Source: Micromonospora chokoriensis (GTDB lineage Bacteria; Actinomycetota; Actinomycetes; Mycobacteriales; Micromonosporaceae). From it: DNA of 64,000 nt. Positions 35,387 through 44,455 of the stretch are shown one piece after another. Location of the stretch: the NCBI RefSeq assembly GCF_000718555.1, contig NZ_JOAN01000031.1, positions 40,513 to 104,512 of the forward strand, written 5' to 3'. A program made the position numbers and the translations under genes. Position 1 is the stretch's first letter; each line of letters opens with the position of its first letter. The notes under the pieces were generated by a model. That model had not been told where the DNA came from. It saw only the letters and a program-made list of their open reading frames with translations, and searched no databases.

Positions 35387-36288
35387 GCCCGGTGCAGGAC
35401 CCGGAGGCGCGACCGTACCGGGCCGGGTTCGGCTGCTTCGTCGGTCGGCCCAACGCCGGCAAGTCGACGCTTACCAACGCCATCGTCGGCACCAAGATCG
35501 CCATCACGTCGAACAAGCCGCAGACCACCCGGCACGTCATCCGGGCGGTGCTGCACCGACCGGAGTCGCAGCTGGTCCTCGTCGACACGCCGGGCCTGCA
35601 CCGCCCCCGTACGCTGCTCGGCGAACGCCTCAACGACCTGGTCCGGTCCACCTGGACCGAGGTCGACGTGATCGGCCTGTGCATCCCGGCCGACGAGCCG
35701 GTCGGGCGCGGCGACCGGTTCATCACCGGCGAGCTGGCCGAGTTGAAGGCGACAGTGCTGGCGGTGGTCACCAAGACCGACCTGGTGGACAAGCGTCGCC
35801 TGGCGGAGCAGTTGCTCGCGGTCAGCAAGATGGGGGAGTTCGCCGAGATCGTGCCGGTGAGCGCGGTGTCCGGGCACCAGGTGGACACGCTTGTCGACGT
35901 GATGACCAGCTACCTGCCGCCGTCACCGCAGCTCTACCCGGACGACATGCTCACCGACGATCCCGAGCAGGTGCTGGTCGCGGAGCTGATCCGGGAGGCC
36001 GCCCTGGAGGGGGTTCGCGACGAGCTGCCGCACTCCATCGCCGTGGTGGTGGAGGAGATGATCCCCGAGGGTCAGGTCATGAAGATCTACGCCGACCTGT
36101 ACGTGGAGCGGCCCAGCCAGAAGGCCATCGTGCTCGGGCACAAGGCGAGCCGGCTCAAGGAGGTCGGCACCAACGCCCGTAAGCAGATCGAGGAGCTGCT
36201 CGGCGGCCGGGTCTATCTCGACCTGCACGTGCGGGTCGCGAAGGATTGGCAGCGCGACCCGAGGCAGCTGCGCAAGCTGGGCTTCTGA
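35383..36288 (+). CDS. era: GTPase Era
   Basis: 301 aa ribosome-assembly GTPase. The motifs are GRPNAGKST (G1), TTRHVIRAV (G2), DTPGLHRP (G3) and TKTD (G4), followed by a C-terminal KH domain with AIVLGHKASRLKEVG. It binds the 3' end of 16S rRNA. GTG start overlaps the preceding gene by 4 bp. A hairpin follows the stop. Confidence 0.96.
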   Translation: MSPVQDPEARPYRAGFGCFVGRPNAGKSTLTNAIVGTKIAITSNKPQTTRHVIRAVLHRPESQLVLVDTPGLHRPRTLLGERLNDLVRSTWTEVDVIGLCIPADEPVGRGDRFITGELAELKATVLAVVTKTDLVDKRRLAEQLLAVSKMGEFAEIVPVSAVSGHQVDTLVDVMTSYLPPSPQLYPDDMLTDDPEQVLVAELIREAALEGVRDELPHSIAVVVEEMIPEGQVMKIYADLYVERPSQKAIVLGHKASRLKEVGTNARKQIEELLGGRVYLDLHVRVAKDWQRDPRQLRKLGF

Positions 36289-36305
36289 CCCACCTCGTCG
36301 GAGGC

Positions 36306-36339
36306 GCCCGACCGGCGGCATGATCGCCTTCGGTCGGGC
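36306..36339 (+). terminator. Terminator after era
   Basis: GCCCGACCG (36306-36314) pairs with CGGTCGGGC (36331-36339), 18 bp beyond the stop. Confidence 0.7.
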
Positions 36340-36441
36340 CGGGGGAGATGTTCACGTTCGGTTGGGGCCGCGGCCGTTTGGTGCGGATGCCGCGCAGGGT
36401 AGGGAAGTAATGCCCCGCGTCCCCGACCCAGATGCAGGCTG

Positions 36442-37572
36442 ATGCGCAACAGGTATCTCGATCTCCTCCGTTTCCTGGCCATCGTCCGAGTGGTGGTCTA
36501 CCACGTCACCGGATGGGCGACCCTCACCCTCGTCTTCCCCGCCATGTCGGTGATGTTCGCGCTGGCAGGCTCGCTGATGGCCGCGTCGCTGACCCGCTCC
36601 GGCCCGGCGGCGGTGGGGCGTCGGCTGCGTCGACTGCTGCCGTCACTGTGGGTGCTCGCGGTGGTCTTCGTGCCGGCCATGCTGCTCACCGGGCTGGCGG
36701 TGAGCCCCCGGGTGCTGCTGTGGCTGTTCCCGATCGCCGATCCGCCGGCCAACAACTGGGGCGCCCTTGCGCTGAGCGTCATCTGGTACCTGCGCGACTA
36801 CCTGTGGTTCGTACTCGCCTCGCCGGTCGCGTTCTGGCTGTTCCGGCGTGCCCCGCTGCCGACCCTGCTCGCCCCGTACCTCCTGCTGGTCGCGATCGAG
36901 GTGGGGATCTACCCGGCGCCGCCGATGCTGCGCGAGTTCGGTCTCTACTTCGGCGCGTGGCTACTCGGCTTCGCCCACCACGCCGGGATGCTGCGTCGGC
37001 TCGCCGGCCGGGTGCTGTACCCGTTGGCGCTCGTCCTCGCCGTGGGCGGCGGCGCCTGGATCATCGGGCACCCCGGCCCACGCGGGTACGACCTGAACGA
37101 CAACCCACTGGGAAACGCCCTCTGGTCGGCCGCGTTCATCCTGATCGTGCTGGGCCGGGCGCCGGCCGGGGTGGCCTGGCTGAGCCGAAGCTGGCTGGCC
37201 GACCGGGCGGTGACCGTGGTCAACCGGCGAGCACTCACCATCTACCTCTGGCACATGCCGTTCGTGGTGGCGCTCACTCCGCTGGTCGACGTGGTGGGCT
37301 GGTCCCACCAGAACCCGGTGGGGTTGGCCATCCGGGTGCTGCTGGTCTTCGCGCTGGTCGGGCTGGTCACCCTGGCCGTCGGCTGGGTCGAGGACGTCGC
37401 CGCCCGCCGCCGCCCGGAGCTGATCCCCGGTGGGCAGGTGCCGGCCGCCGAGCCGGCGGTCCAGCCGGACGCCGATGCGGTGGACGGCGCCGAGGCGACG
37501 GGGGTGACCGTCGGACTGCCGGCGCAGCGGGTGGCCGGGTCGGCGAGCAATGTCGAGGTCAACGCTCGCTGA
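36442..37572 (+). CDS. Acyltransferase family 3 membrane protein
   Basis: 376 aa with about ten membrane helices. The N-terminal RNRYLDLLRFLAIVRVVVYH has the conserved His of acyltransferase-3 enzymes (VYHVTGW), which transfer acyl groups to sugars, lipids or antibiotics. The C-terminus is a short soluble tail. It ends 14 bp inside the convergent DUF4097 gene (37559-37572). Substrate unknown. Confidence 0.85.
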   Translation: MRNRYLDLLRFLAIVRVVVYHVTGWATLTLVFPAMSVMFALAGSLMAASLTRSGPAAVGRRLRRLLPSLWVLAVVFVPAMLLTGLAVSPRVLLWLFPIADPPANNWGALALSVIWYLRDYLWFVLASPVAFWLFRRAPLPTLLAPYLLLVAIEVGIYPAPPMLREFGLYFGAWLLGFAHHAGMLRRLAGRVLYPLALVLAVGGGAWIIGHPGPRGYDLNDNPLGNALWSAAFILIVLGRAPAGVAWLSRSWLADRAVTVVNRRALTIYLWHMPFVVALTPLVDVVGWSHQNPVGLAIRVLLVFALVGLVTLAVGWVEDVAARRRPELIPGGQVPAAEPAVQPDADAVDGAEATGVTVGLPAQRVAGSASNVEVNAR

Positions 37573-38368
37573 TCGTGACGTTGCCGCTGCTGGCCGAGCC
37601 GTCGAGCACCAGGGTCGCCGTCGGGTTGTCGGCGACGGTCACGGTCTTGTCGCCGGAGTCGGCGTTGGACCGGACCCGGTAGCTGCCCTCCGGCACCAGC
37701 AGCGTGACGTCACCGCTGGAGGCGTGGACCCGGGCCGACGCGGGCTGGTCCAGCTCGACGTTGACGTTGCCGGAGCTGGCCTCGGCGTCGACCGTGCCGC
37801 TGAGCCGGCGTGCGGTGATGTCTCCGGACGAGGCGCGCAGCCGTACCCCCGCGGTGGCCTCGCTCACCTCGATGTTGCCGGAGCGGGTCTCCACCGCGAG
37901 CGCGCCCGACGCGCCGGAGATCCGCACGTCGCCCGAGCCCACCTGGAGCTGCACCGGGCCGACCCGGCTCAGCTCGACGTCGCCGGAGCCGGTGTCACCC
38001 TGCACCGTCACACCCTCCGGCACCGTCACCTCGTAGGAGATGCTGCACCGATTGCCGCAGTCGGTGTCCAGCACCAGCTCGCTACCCTTGATCTCGTACC
38101 GGACGTTGTCCGGTTCGCCGCCCTGGTAGCGCACCACCCGCTTGATCCGCACCTCGGACGCCGGGCCGGTGCCACGGAGCACCACGTCGCCCGACCCACC
38201 CGAGACCCGGACCGTGGTGATCCGGACCGCCTCGGTGTTGTCGTAGTCGAGCCGACGAAACGACAGGTTGTCGCACCCGGCGAGCACGATGAGGGTCGTC
38301 GCGAGCCCCAGCGCGACGGGGGCGCCGACGCGACGAGGGCGCGGGATGGTGATGCGGTGCAGTGCCAT
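37559..38368 (-). CDS. DUF4097 family beta-strand-repeat lipoprotein
   Basis: 269 aa. A signal peptide with lipobox VLAGC precedes a chain of beta-strand repeats containing SGSGDV- or SSGDI-like units (GSGDVELS, GSGDVRIS, SSGDITAR, SSGNVNVE, SSGDVTLL), typical of the DUF4097 right-handed fold. Function unknown; probably a surface protein. ATG 38368 has TAGCGT 7 nt upstream and is the likely leaderless start. Confidence 0.87.
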   Translation of the reverse strand: MALHRITIPRPRRVGAPVALGLATTLIVLAGCDNLSFRRLDYDNTEAVRITTVRVSGGSGDVVLRGTGPASEVRIKRVVRYQGGEPDNVRYEIKGSELVLDTDCGNRCSISYEVTVPEGVTVQGDTGSGDVELSRVGPVQLQVGSGDVRISGASGALAVETRSGNIEVSEATAGVRLRASSGDITARRLSGTVDAEASSGNVNVELDQPASARVHASSGDVTLLVPEGSYRVRSNADSGDKTVTVADNPTATLVLDGSASSGNVTISER

Positions 38369-38469
38369 GACCGGCACGCTACGGCCGAGCACGAGGCGGG
38401 CGCATCGGGGTTCATCCGAGCATCCACCCCGAACCAACCCTGATTTCGCACCCCGAGGAGAATGGCCCG

Positions 38470-39336
38470 ATGGCCGGGTATCGCCGACAGCTCTACCGCG
38501 ACGACGCGGTGGTGCTGCGCGTGCAGAAGCTCGGCGAATCCGACCGGATCATCACCCTGCTCACCCGCCGGCACGGCCGGCTGCGGGCGGTGGCCCGCGG
38601 GATCCGCCGCACCACAAGCAAGTTCGGTGCCCGGCTGGAGCCGTTCGGCCACGTCGACCTCCAGCTCGCCGGCGACCCAAAGGGCAACCACGGCAGCTCA
38701 CTGCACACCGTCAGCCAGGTCGAGGGCATCGACCTGTACGGCAAGCGGTTCCTCGGCGACTATCCGCGCTACACGGCGGCCAGCGCGATCGCCGAGACCG
38801 CCGAGCGGCTGACCCCGGTGGAGCGGGAGCCGTCACTGCGGCTGTTCCAGCTCACCGTCGGCGCGTTGAAGGCGCTGTCCCGGGGCGAGCACGCCACCAC
38901 GCTGGTGCTCGACGCGTACCTGTTGCGCGGGATGTCCCTCGCCGGCTGGGCACCGGCGCTGGTCGCCTGTGCGGTCTGCGGCACGCCCGGGCGGCACCGG
39001 GCGTTCTCCGTGCCAGCTGGCGGCGTGGTCTGTCCGGATTGTCGGCCACCGGGGGCGGCGCATCCCGCGCCGGCCACCATCGACCTGATGTCCGCGCTGA
39101 CCACCGGCGACTGGGTGATCGCCGACGGCACCGACGCCGCAGTGCGTCGGGAGTGCAGTGGGCTGGTCGCGGCTCACCTCCAGTGGCACCTGGAGCGCGC
39201 GCTACGCTCGCTGCCGCTGGTCGACCGGGGTTCCTCGGCGACCGGCGCGGCCTCGCCGCCGGGAGGCGTCGGGGCCGTGGTGCTCCGGCCACGCGGCGAC
39301 GTCGAGGCCGGGGCGGACGGCGCGAACAGGGAGTGA
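38470..39336 (+). CDS. recO: DNA repair protein RecO
   Basis: 288 aa. The N-terminal OB fold starts [19 protein letters not shown]. The C-terminal domain holds a zinc-finger-like motif with CAVCG and, later, CPDC (about residues 158-185). RecO loads RecA with RecR. It is preceded by the divergent DUF4097 gene and followed by uppS 4 bp downstream. Confidence 0.93.
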   Translation: MAGYRRQLYRDDAVVLRVQKLGESDRIITLLTRRHGRLRAVARGIRRTTSKFGARLEPFGHVDLQLAGDPKGNHGSSLHTVSQVEGIDLYGKRFLGDYPRYTAASAIAETAERLTPVEREPSLRLFQLTVGALKALSRGEHATTLVLDAYLLRGMSLAGWAPALVACAVCGTPGRHRAFSVPAGGVVCPDCRPPGAAHPAPATIDLMSALTTGDWVIADGTDAAVRRECSGLVAAHLQWHLERALRSLPLVDRGSSATGAASPPGGVGAVVLRPRGDVEAGADGANRE

Positions 39337-39340
39337 CCGA

Positions 39341-40153
39341 GTGATCCGATCGAAGAAGGCTGGCCGGCGCGAGCCGACGCCACCGGTGCCGCACCCGTCC
39401 GGGGCCCGACCGCCGGCGCTGCCCGCCGAGGCCGTGCCGAGGCACGTGGCGGTGGTGATGGACGGCAACGGCCGCTGGGCCAAGGACCGCGGGCTGCCCC
39501 GCACCAAGGGGCACGAGGCGGGGGAGCACAGCCTCTTCGACACCATCGAGGGCGCCATCGAGATGGGCATCCCCTACCTGTCGGCGTACGCGTTCTCCAC
39601 CGAGAACTGGCGACGCTCGCCCGACGAGGTCCGGTTCCTGATGGGGTTCAACCGGGACGTGATCCGTCGTCGCCGCGACCAGTTGGTCGACCTCGGCGTA
39701 CGGGTGGTGTGGTCGGGTCGGCCCGGCCGGTTGTGGAAGAGCGTCATCTCCGAGTTGCAGACCGCCGAGGAGATGTCCCGCGACAACTCGACGCTGACCC
39801 TGCAGTTCTGCGTCAACTACGGCGGGCAGGCCGAGATCGGTGACGCCGCCGCCGCGATCGCGCGGGACGTGGCGGCCGGCCGGCTGGATCCGGCAAAGGT
39901 CACCGAGAAGACCGTGGCGAAGTACCTCTACCACCCGGAGATCCCGGAGGTGGACCTGTTCCTGCGACCCTCCGGGGAGGAGCGGATCTCCAACTTCCTG
40001 CTCTGGCAGACCGCGTACGCCGAGTTGGTCTTCCTGGACACGCTCTGGCCCGACTTCGACCGCCGCCACCTCTGGTACGCGTGCGAGTTGTACGCCCAGC
40101 GGGACCGACGCTTCGGCGGCGCGCTGCCCAACCCGGTCGCCCCGGTTATCTGA
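39341..40153 (+). CDS. uppS: Isoprenyl transferase (undecaprenyl/decaprenyl diphosphate synthase)
   Basis: 270 aa cis-prenyltransferase that makes the lipid carrier for cell-wall synthesis. The catalytic Asp is in [20 protein letters not shown], and the conserved C-terminal motif is [22 protein letters not shown] 39341 is preceded by AGGGAG and follows recO closely. Chain length (C50 or C55) cannot be decided from sequence. Confidence 0.94.
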   Translation: MIRSKKAGRREPTPPVPHPSGARPPALPAEAVPRHVAVVMDGNGRWAKDRGLPRTKGHEAGEHSLFDTIEGAIEMGIPYLSAYAFSTENWRRSPDEVRFLMGFNRDVIRRRRDQLVDLGVRVVWSGRPGRLWKSVISELQTAEEMSRDNSTLTLQFCVNYGGQAEIGDAAAAIARDVAAGRLDPAKVTEKTVAKYLYHPEIPEVDLFLRPSGEERISNFLLWQTAYAELVFLDTLWPDFDRRHLWYACELYAQRDRRFGGALPNPVAPVI

Positions 40154-40224
40154 GCCGACGCGCTTACCCGCACGTCACTCTGGGTATCAGAGACGTCAGA
40201 AGTCACTGACGGAGGTGAACCCAC

Positions 40225-40410
40225 ATGATCCAGAAGCGCATTGCCCAGTGGGCGGTGATGGCGGTCGCGGTGCCGTTGGCCGCAGCCGGTGCCCGCCGGC
40301 TCAGTCACACCCTGGAGGCCCGGCGTGGTCCCTCCGGGGCGACCCGGTTGCTGACCAAGGGTGCGGATCTGATCCGCCCGCAGAAGGCCAAGCGCCGCCG
40401 CTTCTTCTGA
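40225..40410 (+). CDS. Small conserved-type hypothetical protein, 61 aa
   Basis: Starts ATG after a strong ACGGAGGTG ribosome site. It has a hydrophobic stretch (IAQWAVMAVAVPLAAAGA) and a basic C-terminus (RPQKAKRRRFF). Probably a small membrane or envelope protein; function unknown. Confidence 0.7.
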   Translation: MIQKRIAQWAVMAVAVPLAAAGARRLSHTLEARRGPSGATRLLTKGADLIRPQKAKRRRFF

Positions 40411-40536
40411 CCCACCCCGATTTCTCGGCGCCGTCCGCACCCCGTGTGCGGGCGGCGCCTTGCTCTGTTTCGGGGTGCGGTGAAAGGGGGGCGGGTAGGG
40501 TCCGGAGGTGGTGGGACGACGGCGGTTGGGGTGGAT

Positions 40537-40764
40537 ATGCGGGATCTCCGATTCAAAATGATCATGGCGTTGAACGCCGCCGATCTGGGTGACCCGATCT
40601 GCGAGCAGGTGGCTGAGATCTGTGCCGAGATCGCCGAGCAGCACTGCGCCGAGTTCGGTCACGCGCCGCAGCTGCGGACCGGTGAGATCGCCGAACTGGC
40701 CACCGGCGAGCCGGCCCTGACCTGGGCGCCATCGACCCCCGACGCCGGGCAGCGTGCCTGGTGA
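40537..40764 (+). CDS. Small hypothetical protein, 75 aa
   Basis: Begins MRDLRFKMIMALNAADLGDP and contains a helix with QVAEICAEIAEQHCAEFGH; a GTG at 40531 is a possible start. Its stop overlaps the pirin start by 4 bp, so it is probably co-translated. I do not recognise the family. Confidence 0.6.
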   Translation: MRDLRFKMIMALNAADLGDPICEQVAEICAEIAEQHCAEFGHAPQLRTGEIAELATGEPALTWAPSTPDAGQRAW

Positions 40765-41522
40765 CCATGCCTGCGCCCGCGGTCGACATCCGCCGGGCCG
40801 AGGATCGCTTCGCCACCCGGATCTCCTGGCTGGATTCCCAGCACTCCTTCTCGTTCTCCCGGCACTACGACCCGGCCAACACCCACCACGGCCTGCTGCT
40901 TGTCAACAACGACGACGTGGTCCGGCCGGGGGCCGGGTTCGAGACCCACCCGCACCAGGACATGGAGATCGTGACCTGGGTGCTGCGCGGTTCCCTGGTG
41001 CACCAGGACTCCACCGGGCACTCCGGGGTGATCTACCCGGGTCTGGCCCAGCGGATGAGCGCCGGCACCGGCATCCTGCACTCGGAGAAGAACGACGCCT
41101 GGCGGCTCGACAACCAGGAGCCGCACAGCGACCCGGTGCACTTCGTGCAGATGTGGGTGCTCCCCGACGAGCAGGGCGTCGACCCCGGCTACGAGCAGCT
41201 GGAGATCGAGGACGAGCTGTTACGCGGTGGTCTGGTGCCGATCGCCTCCGGGATGGACCGCTACGACGGTGCGTCCGCGATCCGGATCCGCAACCGGTAC
41301 GCGACCCTGCACGCCGCCCGTCTCGCCCCCGGCGACGAGGTCACCATCCCCGACGCGCCCTACGTACATCTCTACGTGCCCAACGGCACGGTGACCCTGG
41401 AGGGCAGCGGCCCGCTCGGCAGCGGCGACGCGGCCCGGCTCACCATGACCGGCGGCCGGCGGGTCACCGCCGACGAACCGGCCGAGATCCTCGTCTGGGA
41501 GATGCACGCAACGGTCGCCTGA
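40761..41522 (+). CDS. Pirin family protein (quercetinase-like cupin)
   Basis: 253 aa bicupin. The N-terminal DIRRAEDRFATRISWLDSQH, then ETHPHQDMEIVTWVLRGSL with metal-binding His residues and the later ILHSEKND, match the YhhW/pirin family. Members can act as quercetin dioxygenases, but the substrate is unknown here. GTG 40761 overlaps the upstream stop; ATG 40767 is an alternative. A hairpin follows the gene. Confidence 0.87.
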   Translation: MTMPAPAVDIRRAEDRFATRISWLDSQHSFSFSRHYDPANTHHGLLLVNNDDVVRPGAGFETHPHQDMEIVTWVLRGSLVHQDSTGHSGVIYPGLAQRMSAGTGILHSEKNDAWRLDNQEPHSDPVHFVQMWVLPDEQGVDPGYEQLEIEDELLRGGLVPIASGMDRYDGASAIRIRNRYATLHAARLAPGDEVTIPDAPYVHLYVPNGTVTLEGSGPLGSGDAARLTMTGGRRVTADEPAEILVWEMHATVA

Positions 41523-41556
41523 CCGCGTTACCCGCGCATGATCTCGCCCGGACATG

Positions 41557-41594
41557 GATGTAGTGGCCTCCCCGCCGGGGGAGACCACTACATC
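41557..41594. terminator. Long hairpin between pirin and gnd
   Basis: GATGTAGTGG-C-CTCCCC (41557-41573) pairs with GGGGAG-A-CCACTACATC (41578-41594), one mismatch and a 4-nt loop. The genes on both sides are convergent, so it can end both transcripts. Confidence 0.8.
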
Positions 41595-41637
41595 GAGGAT
41601 CGAGCACGATCACGGTGGCGCGGAGACGCCGCCCCGG

Positions 41638-43080
41638 CTACGCCGGGGACTCGGCGCGATCCCCCGCCCAGGTGGTGTGGAACGCGCCGTCGCGGTCCAC
41701 CCGCTGGTAGGTGTGCGCGCCGAAGTTGTCCCGCAGACCCTGGATCAGCGCGGCGGGCAGCCGCTCCGCGCGCAACGCGTCGAAATACGCCAGCGACGAC
41801 GAGAACGCGGGCGTCGGCACGCCGGCCCGGGTCGCGTCAGCCACCACTCGCCGCCAGCTCGGCACGCCAGCGCTGACCGCCTCGGCGAAGTACGGCGCCA
41901 CCAGCAGCGTCGGCAGGTCGGGCTGCTCGTCGTACGCCTCGCGGATGCGGTTGAGGAAGCGGGCCCGGATGATGCAGCCGCCCCGCCAGATCGTCGCGGT
42001 GCCACCGAGGTCGATGTCCCAGTTGTACTCCTGGCTGCCGGCGCGAATGTGGTCGAAGCCCTGCGCGTACGCGACGATCTTGGAAGCGAGCAGCGCCCGG
42101 CGGACGTCCTCGACGAACGCGTCCCGGTCGGCGACCTGCCACTTCTCACCCGCGTCTCCGAACGCCCGGCGGGCTGCCTCGCGCTGGTCGACGTGCCCGG
42201 AGAGCGAACGGGCGAAGGTCGCCTCGGCGATCCCGGTGATCGGGATGCCCAGGTCCAGCGCGCTCTGCACGGTCCAGCGACCGGTGCCCTTCTGCTCGGC
42301 CCGGTCCTGCACGATGTCCACGAACGGTCGGCCGGTCGCCGCGTCGGTGTGCGCGAGCACGTCGGCGGTGATCTCGATGAGGAACGACTCCAGCTCGCCG
42401 TTGTTCCAGTCGCGGAAGATTTCCGCGATCTCGGCCGGCGAGGCGTCCAGACCAGCGCGGAGCAGGTCGTACGCCTCGGCGATCAGCTGCATGTCGGCGT
42501 ACTCGATGCCGTTGTGCACCATCTTGACGAAGTGCCCGGCGCCGTCCGGCCCGACGTGCATGCAGCACGGCACGCCGTCCACCTGAGCGGCGATCTTCTC
42601 GAACATCGGCCCGAGCTTGGCGTACGACTCGGCGGAGCCACCCGGCATGATGCTCGGCCCGCGCAGCGCGCCCTCCTCACCGCCGGAGACGCCGGTGCCG
42701 CTGAAGTGCAGCCCCTGCGCGCGCAGCGCCTCCTCCCGGCGGCGGGTGTCGGCGAAGTGCGCGTTGCCGCAGTCGACGATGATGTCGCCCTCGTCGAGCA
42801 GCGGCACCAACTCGTCGATCACCGCGTCGGTGGGCGCGCCGGCCTTGACCATGACGATGACCGCGCGGGGTCGTTCCAGTGACGCCACGAAATCGGCCAT
42901 CGTCTCGCCGGGAACGAACGTGCCCTCGTCGCCGTGCTCGGCCACCAGGCTGCGGGTGCGCTCCGGCGAGCGGTTGTGCACTGCCACCGTGAAGCCGTTG
43001 CGGGCCAGGTTGCGGGCCACGTTGCGACCCATCACCGCCAGCCCGGTCACACCGATTTGTGCCCTCGCCTGCTCAGCCAT
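41638..43080 (-). CDS. gnd: 6-phosphogluconate dehydrogenase, decarboxylating
   Basis: 480 aa, full length. It converts 6-phosphogluconate to ribulose 5-phosphate with NADP+ in the pentose phosphate pathway. The N-terminal Rossmann motif is VTGLAVMGRNVARNLARNG; GHFVKMVHNGIEYADMQ contains the catalytic Lys and His-Asn. The C-terminal part ends before a tail of about 15 residues. ATG 43080 was chosen (GAGAGGTGG upstream); a start 12 bp earlier is less likely. Confidence 0.95.
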   Translation of the reverse strand: MAEQARAQIGVTGLAVMGRNVARNLARNGFTVAVHNRSPERTRSLVAEHGDEGTFVPGETMADFVASLERPRAVIVMVKAGAPTDAVIDELVPLLDEGDIIVDCGNAHFADTRRREEALRAQGLHFSGTGVSGGEEGALRGPSIMPGGSAESYAKLGPMFEKIAAQVDGVPCCMHVGPDGAGHFVKMVHNGIEYADMQLIAEAYDLLRAGLDASPAEIAEIFRDWNNGELESFLIEITADVLAHTDAATGRPFVDIVQDRAEQKGTGRWTVQSALDLGIPITGIAEATFARSLSGHVDQREAARRAFGDAGEKWQVADRDAFVEDVRRALLASKIVAYAQGFDHIRAGSQEYNWDIDLGGTATIWRGGCIIRARFLNRIREAYDEQPDLPTLLVAPYFAEAVSAGVPSWRRVVADATRAGVPTPAFSSSLAYFDALRAERLPAALIQGLRDNFGAHTYQRVDRDGAFHTTWAGDRAESPA

Positions 43081-43269
43081 CCGTGCCGCCACCTCTCGTC
43101 ACACCACTATCAGCGTTTGGAAACTTACCGTGATGTGGGCCGATGTGGACCAGTGACCGACGTCCTGTTACTGCACGTAATGTGGACATTGCCGCTGGCG
43201 GCTCGGACCCTCGGCAGTGGTCGGTGCGCCCCGCACAGGGAAACATGTCGTCATCCCGCGCCGCGCGCG

Positions 43270-43566
43270 TCAGCCTTCGGCGAGACGGGCTTCGATTCGG
43301 GCGATCTTCCCGGTCAGCGCGTCGGTGACCCCGGGCCGGACGTCGGCCTTGAGCACCACACTCACCCGGGGCGCCTGCGCGGCGACCACGTCGACCGCCC
43401 GCTTCACCACCGCCATCACCTCGTCCCATTCGCCCTCGACGGTGGTGAACATGGCATCGGTCCGGTTGGGTAGGCCGGACTCCCGGACCACCCGCACCGC
43501 CTCGGCGACCAGGTCACCCACGGAATCGCCACCGCCGAGCGGGGTGATCGAGAACGCGATCAGCAT
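43270..43566 (-). CDS. MTH1187 family thiamine-binding protein
   Basis: 98 aa. The family pattern [20 protein letters not shown] at the N-terminus and [17 protein letters not shown] in the middle define MTH1187/YkoF-like proteins, which bind thiamine or its pyrimidine part. It lies about 0.9 kb downstream of an ECF transporter of the YkoE/YkoD/YkoC type that carries a TPP riboswitch. This supports a role in thiamine or HMP handling. ATG 43566 was chosen; the longer frame crosses non-coding sequence. Confidence 0.88.
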   Translation of the reverse strand: MLIAFSITPLGGGDSVGDLVAEAVRVVRESGLPNRTDAMFTTVEGEWDEVMAVVKRAVDVVAAQAPRVSVVLKADVRPGVTDALTGKIARIEARLAEG

Positions 43567-43600
43567 GTGCCGATCGTGCCAGTAAAACGGGTGCGCGTCT

Positions 43601-43856
43601 CCTCGGGCGGTGGTTAGGCTGCGGGCATGCGTAACTGACGCCCCATCTTCCGAGCCGGCCCGCCGTCCCGCGTCGCGGTCCGTGCGCTCCCGGGCGTCCC
43701 GCATCCCCTCCCGCCGTTTGGCGGCGTTGGCCCTGCCCGATCCCCGGTGAGCAGTCCCTTCCCCACTCGATCGCCGCGCAACGGCGGTCACCAGCCGTCC
43801 GACCGACCGCCGCAGCGCGGGACCGGCCGTGCCGGTCGGCACTGAAGGAGGCCCGG
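43601..43856 (+). promoter_or_regulatory. Leader with a 3-codon leaderless ORF (ATG CGT AAC TGA)
   Basis: A TTAGGCT box (about 43614-43620) precedes ATGCGTAACTGA by 6 nt, which predicts a transcript that begins at or next to a start codon and encodes only M-R-N. About 220 nt of GC-rich leader follow before AAGGAGG and the start at 43857. Short hairpins (GACCGG/CCGGTC, near 43818-43836) lie close to the ribosome site. The layout suggests translational or transcriptional attenuation. Confidence 0.4.
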
Positions 43857-44282
43857 ATGCCTGCCAGGCGTAACCCGAAGAAGACCCGTACCCAGCGAAC
43901 GACGCCGCTCGGCGTCGACCCGGCGGCCGGCCATGGCCCGCTTCCACCCGCCCTCCCGGCCCTCGATCTCGCGGCCGAACCGGCCCTGCCGGCGGTGCTG
44001 ATCGAACCGGCCCTGCCGGCGGTGCTGATCGAACCGGCGGTGCTGGTCGAGCCGGCCCTGCTGGCGACTGTTCCGGACGAGGTGGCGCTGCCGGTCGACG
44101 TGCCGGCAGCGGTCGACGTGCCGGCGGTTGTCGACGCGCCCACGGTGGGAAATCTGCCGACGCCAGCCGCGCGACCGAAGGCACCGACGGCCGGGCCACC
44201 GCAGGGTGGCGGCAACCGCTCTGGCGGCGGCCGCAGCCAGCAAACCGGCCAGGCCCGCCGCTACGCCTTCCGCCGTAGCTGA
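43857..44282 (+). CDS. Low-complexity basic/Pro-Ala-rich protein with repeats
   Basis: 141 aa, function unknown. A strong AAGGAGG site precedes the ATG. The N-terminus is basic ([12 protein letters not shown]); a hydrophobic/Pro/Ala region holds a tandem repeat EPALPAVLI twice, then [11 protein letters not shown]; the C-terminus is Gly/Ser/Arg-rich and ends RRYAFRRS. That tail resembles nucleic-acid-binding tails of RNA helicases, but no helicase domain is present. It might be a relic of a larger gene or a small RNA-binding protein. Confidence 0.55.
   Translation: MPARRNPKKTRTQRTTPLGVDPAAGHGPLPPALPALDLAAEPALPAVLIEPALPAVLIEPAVLVEPALLATVPDEVALPVDVPAAVDVPAVVDAPTVGNLPTPAARPKAPTAGPPQGGGNRSGGGRSQQTGQARRYAFRRS
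43977..44034 (+). repeat. 27-bp tandem repeat inside the 43857 gene
   Basis: GGCCCTGCCGGCGGTGCTGA (plus TCGAACC) occurs twice in a row, giving EPALPAVLI twice. A degenerate third unit follows. Confidence 0.7.
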
Positions 44283-44327
44283 CCGAACCACCCATCCACT
44301 CCACCCCCTGCCCTGACCCTCCCGGCC

Positions 44328-44405
44328 CCGCCGATCTTGCATTTTCTGTCCTCGCATCACCGGCATATCGGGATGAACCAACGACAGAAACCGCAAGATC
44401 GGCGG
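44328..44405. terminator. Long-armed inverted repeat between the 43857 gene and ecfT
   Basis: CCGCCGATCTTGC (44328-44340) and GCAAGATCGGCGG (44393-44405) are perfect 13-bp arms; inner TTCTGTC (44344-44350) and GACAGAA (44383-44389) extend the stem. Convergent genes flank it. Same class as 7925-7993. Confidence 0.75.
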
Positions 44406-44455
44406 GGGTGGTCGTGGGCGCTGATGTTGTGCGGATCCGGGCGGCGGGCGGTGGC

